Shown: piece after piece, positions 38,461 to 38,691 of the stretch
How positions within the stretch are numbered: position 1 is the first letter of the stretch
Layout of the letters: every line of letters begins with the position of its first letter
From: an uncultured Actinomycetes bacterium
GTDB lineage: Bacteria > Actinomycetota > Actinomycetes > Nanopelagicales > Nanopelagicaceae
Length of the DNA stretch: 38,691 nt
Assembly (NCBI GenBank): GCA_903844115.1
Contig: CAIMSI010000019.1
Span: forward strand, 1-38,691
Direction of reading: 5' to 3'
The notes under the pieces: generated by a model
Told to the model about the DNA's origin: nothing
Databases searched by the model: none
Seen by the model: only the letters and a program-made list of their open reading frames with translations
Made by a program: the position numbers and the translations under genes

Positions 38461-38691
38461 TAGATGCCTGCTTTCGTCATTGGTCCAGATTTAACTTTTT
38501 TAACTGCGTAATCAACGCCGCCATGGGAAAAAGGGTTGCAGCGAACTAAGCGCCAAGCCGTCATAAATACACCGCGGATTGATCCGTACTCGCGGATTGC
38601 GTCGATGGAGTATTGGGAGCAGGTTGGGTAGTACTTACAGCGCGGTGCAAAGTAAGGGGAAATTAATTTTTGGTATCCGCGAAGAATAAAA
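38460..38691 (-). CDS. yidD: Membrane protein insertion efficiency factor YidD (N-terminus outside window)
   Basis: Minus translation FILRGYQKLISPYFAPRCKYYPTCSQYSIDAIREYGSIRGVFMTAWRLVRCNPFSHGGVDYAV; TAATG overlap with yidC. Confidence 0.95.
   Translation of the reverse strand, partial: FILRGYQKLISPYFAPRCKYYPTCSQYSIDAIREYGSIRGVFMTAWRLVRCNPFSHGGVDYAVKKVKSGPMTKAGI

Noticed and set aside
1-38691. CRISPR arrays, transposons, prophage, toxin-antitoxin or defence cassette
   Set aside because: No arrays of repeats, transposase, integrase, phage or defence genes were recognised; nearly every long ORF belongs to a conserved family.

Overview
This is a gene-dense, operon-rich chromosomal window from an actinobacterium. 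Gene content and order resemble the oriC-proximal arm of Streptomyces and, with rearrangement, Mycobacterium. The lowish GC, very short intergenic gaps and reduced loci suggest a streamlined lineage, possibly Nanopelagicales/acI-like; that taxonomic guess is inference. From left to right: partial sdhA and its membrane anchor, tRNA-Ser(TGA), HAD hydrolase, serS, pheA, alpha/beta hydrolase, PP2C phosphatase with PknB-type PASTA kinase, trpG/pabA amidotransferase, crgA, a PhoP-like two-component system, htpX, lemA, dcd, FadE5-like acyl-CoA dehydrogenase, EamA transporter, beta-carbonic anhydrase, dnaB, rplI-rpsR-ssb-rpsF, GT87-like glycosyltransferase, class A PBP, DUF5318, MFS, CCA-adding/PcnA-like enzyme, NUDIX, DUF6049-like protein, murJ, trxB, trxA, CwlM-like pseudo-amidase, PLP aminotransferase, parB, parA, rsmG, jag/khpB, yidC and partial yidD. 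I see no mobile element, CRISPR array, prophage or obvious horizontally acquired cassette, and no clearly new multi-gene system. The most interesting signals are: (1) a window-wide leaderless promoter grammar, TANNNT-N6-start, including -10 elements fused to the upstream stop codon and a divergent pair sharing -10 bases; (2) all five convergent gene pairs overlapping or nearly overlapping, two through an interlocked CTAA; (3) a helically spaced cluster of DnaA-box-like motifs upstream of dnaB; (4) a reduced PknB/CwlM/MurJ cell-wall control set with a strongly degenerate amidase; (5) two parS sites embedded in coding sequence, and an SD-sequestering rpsF leader.
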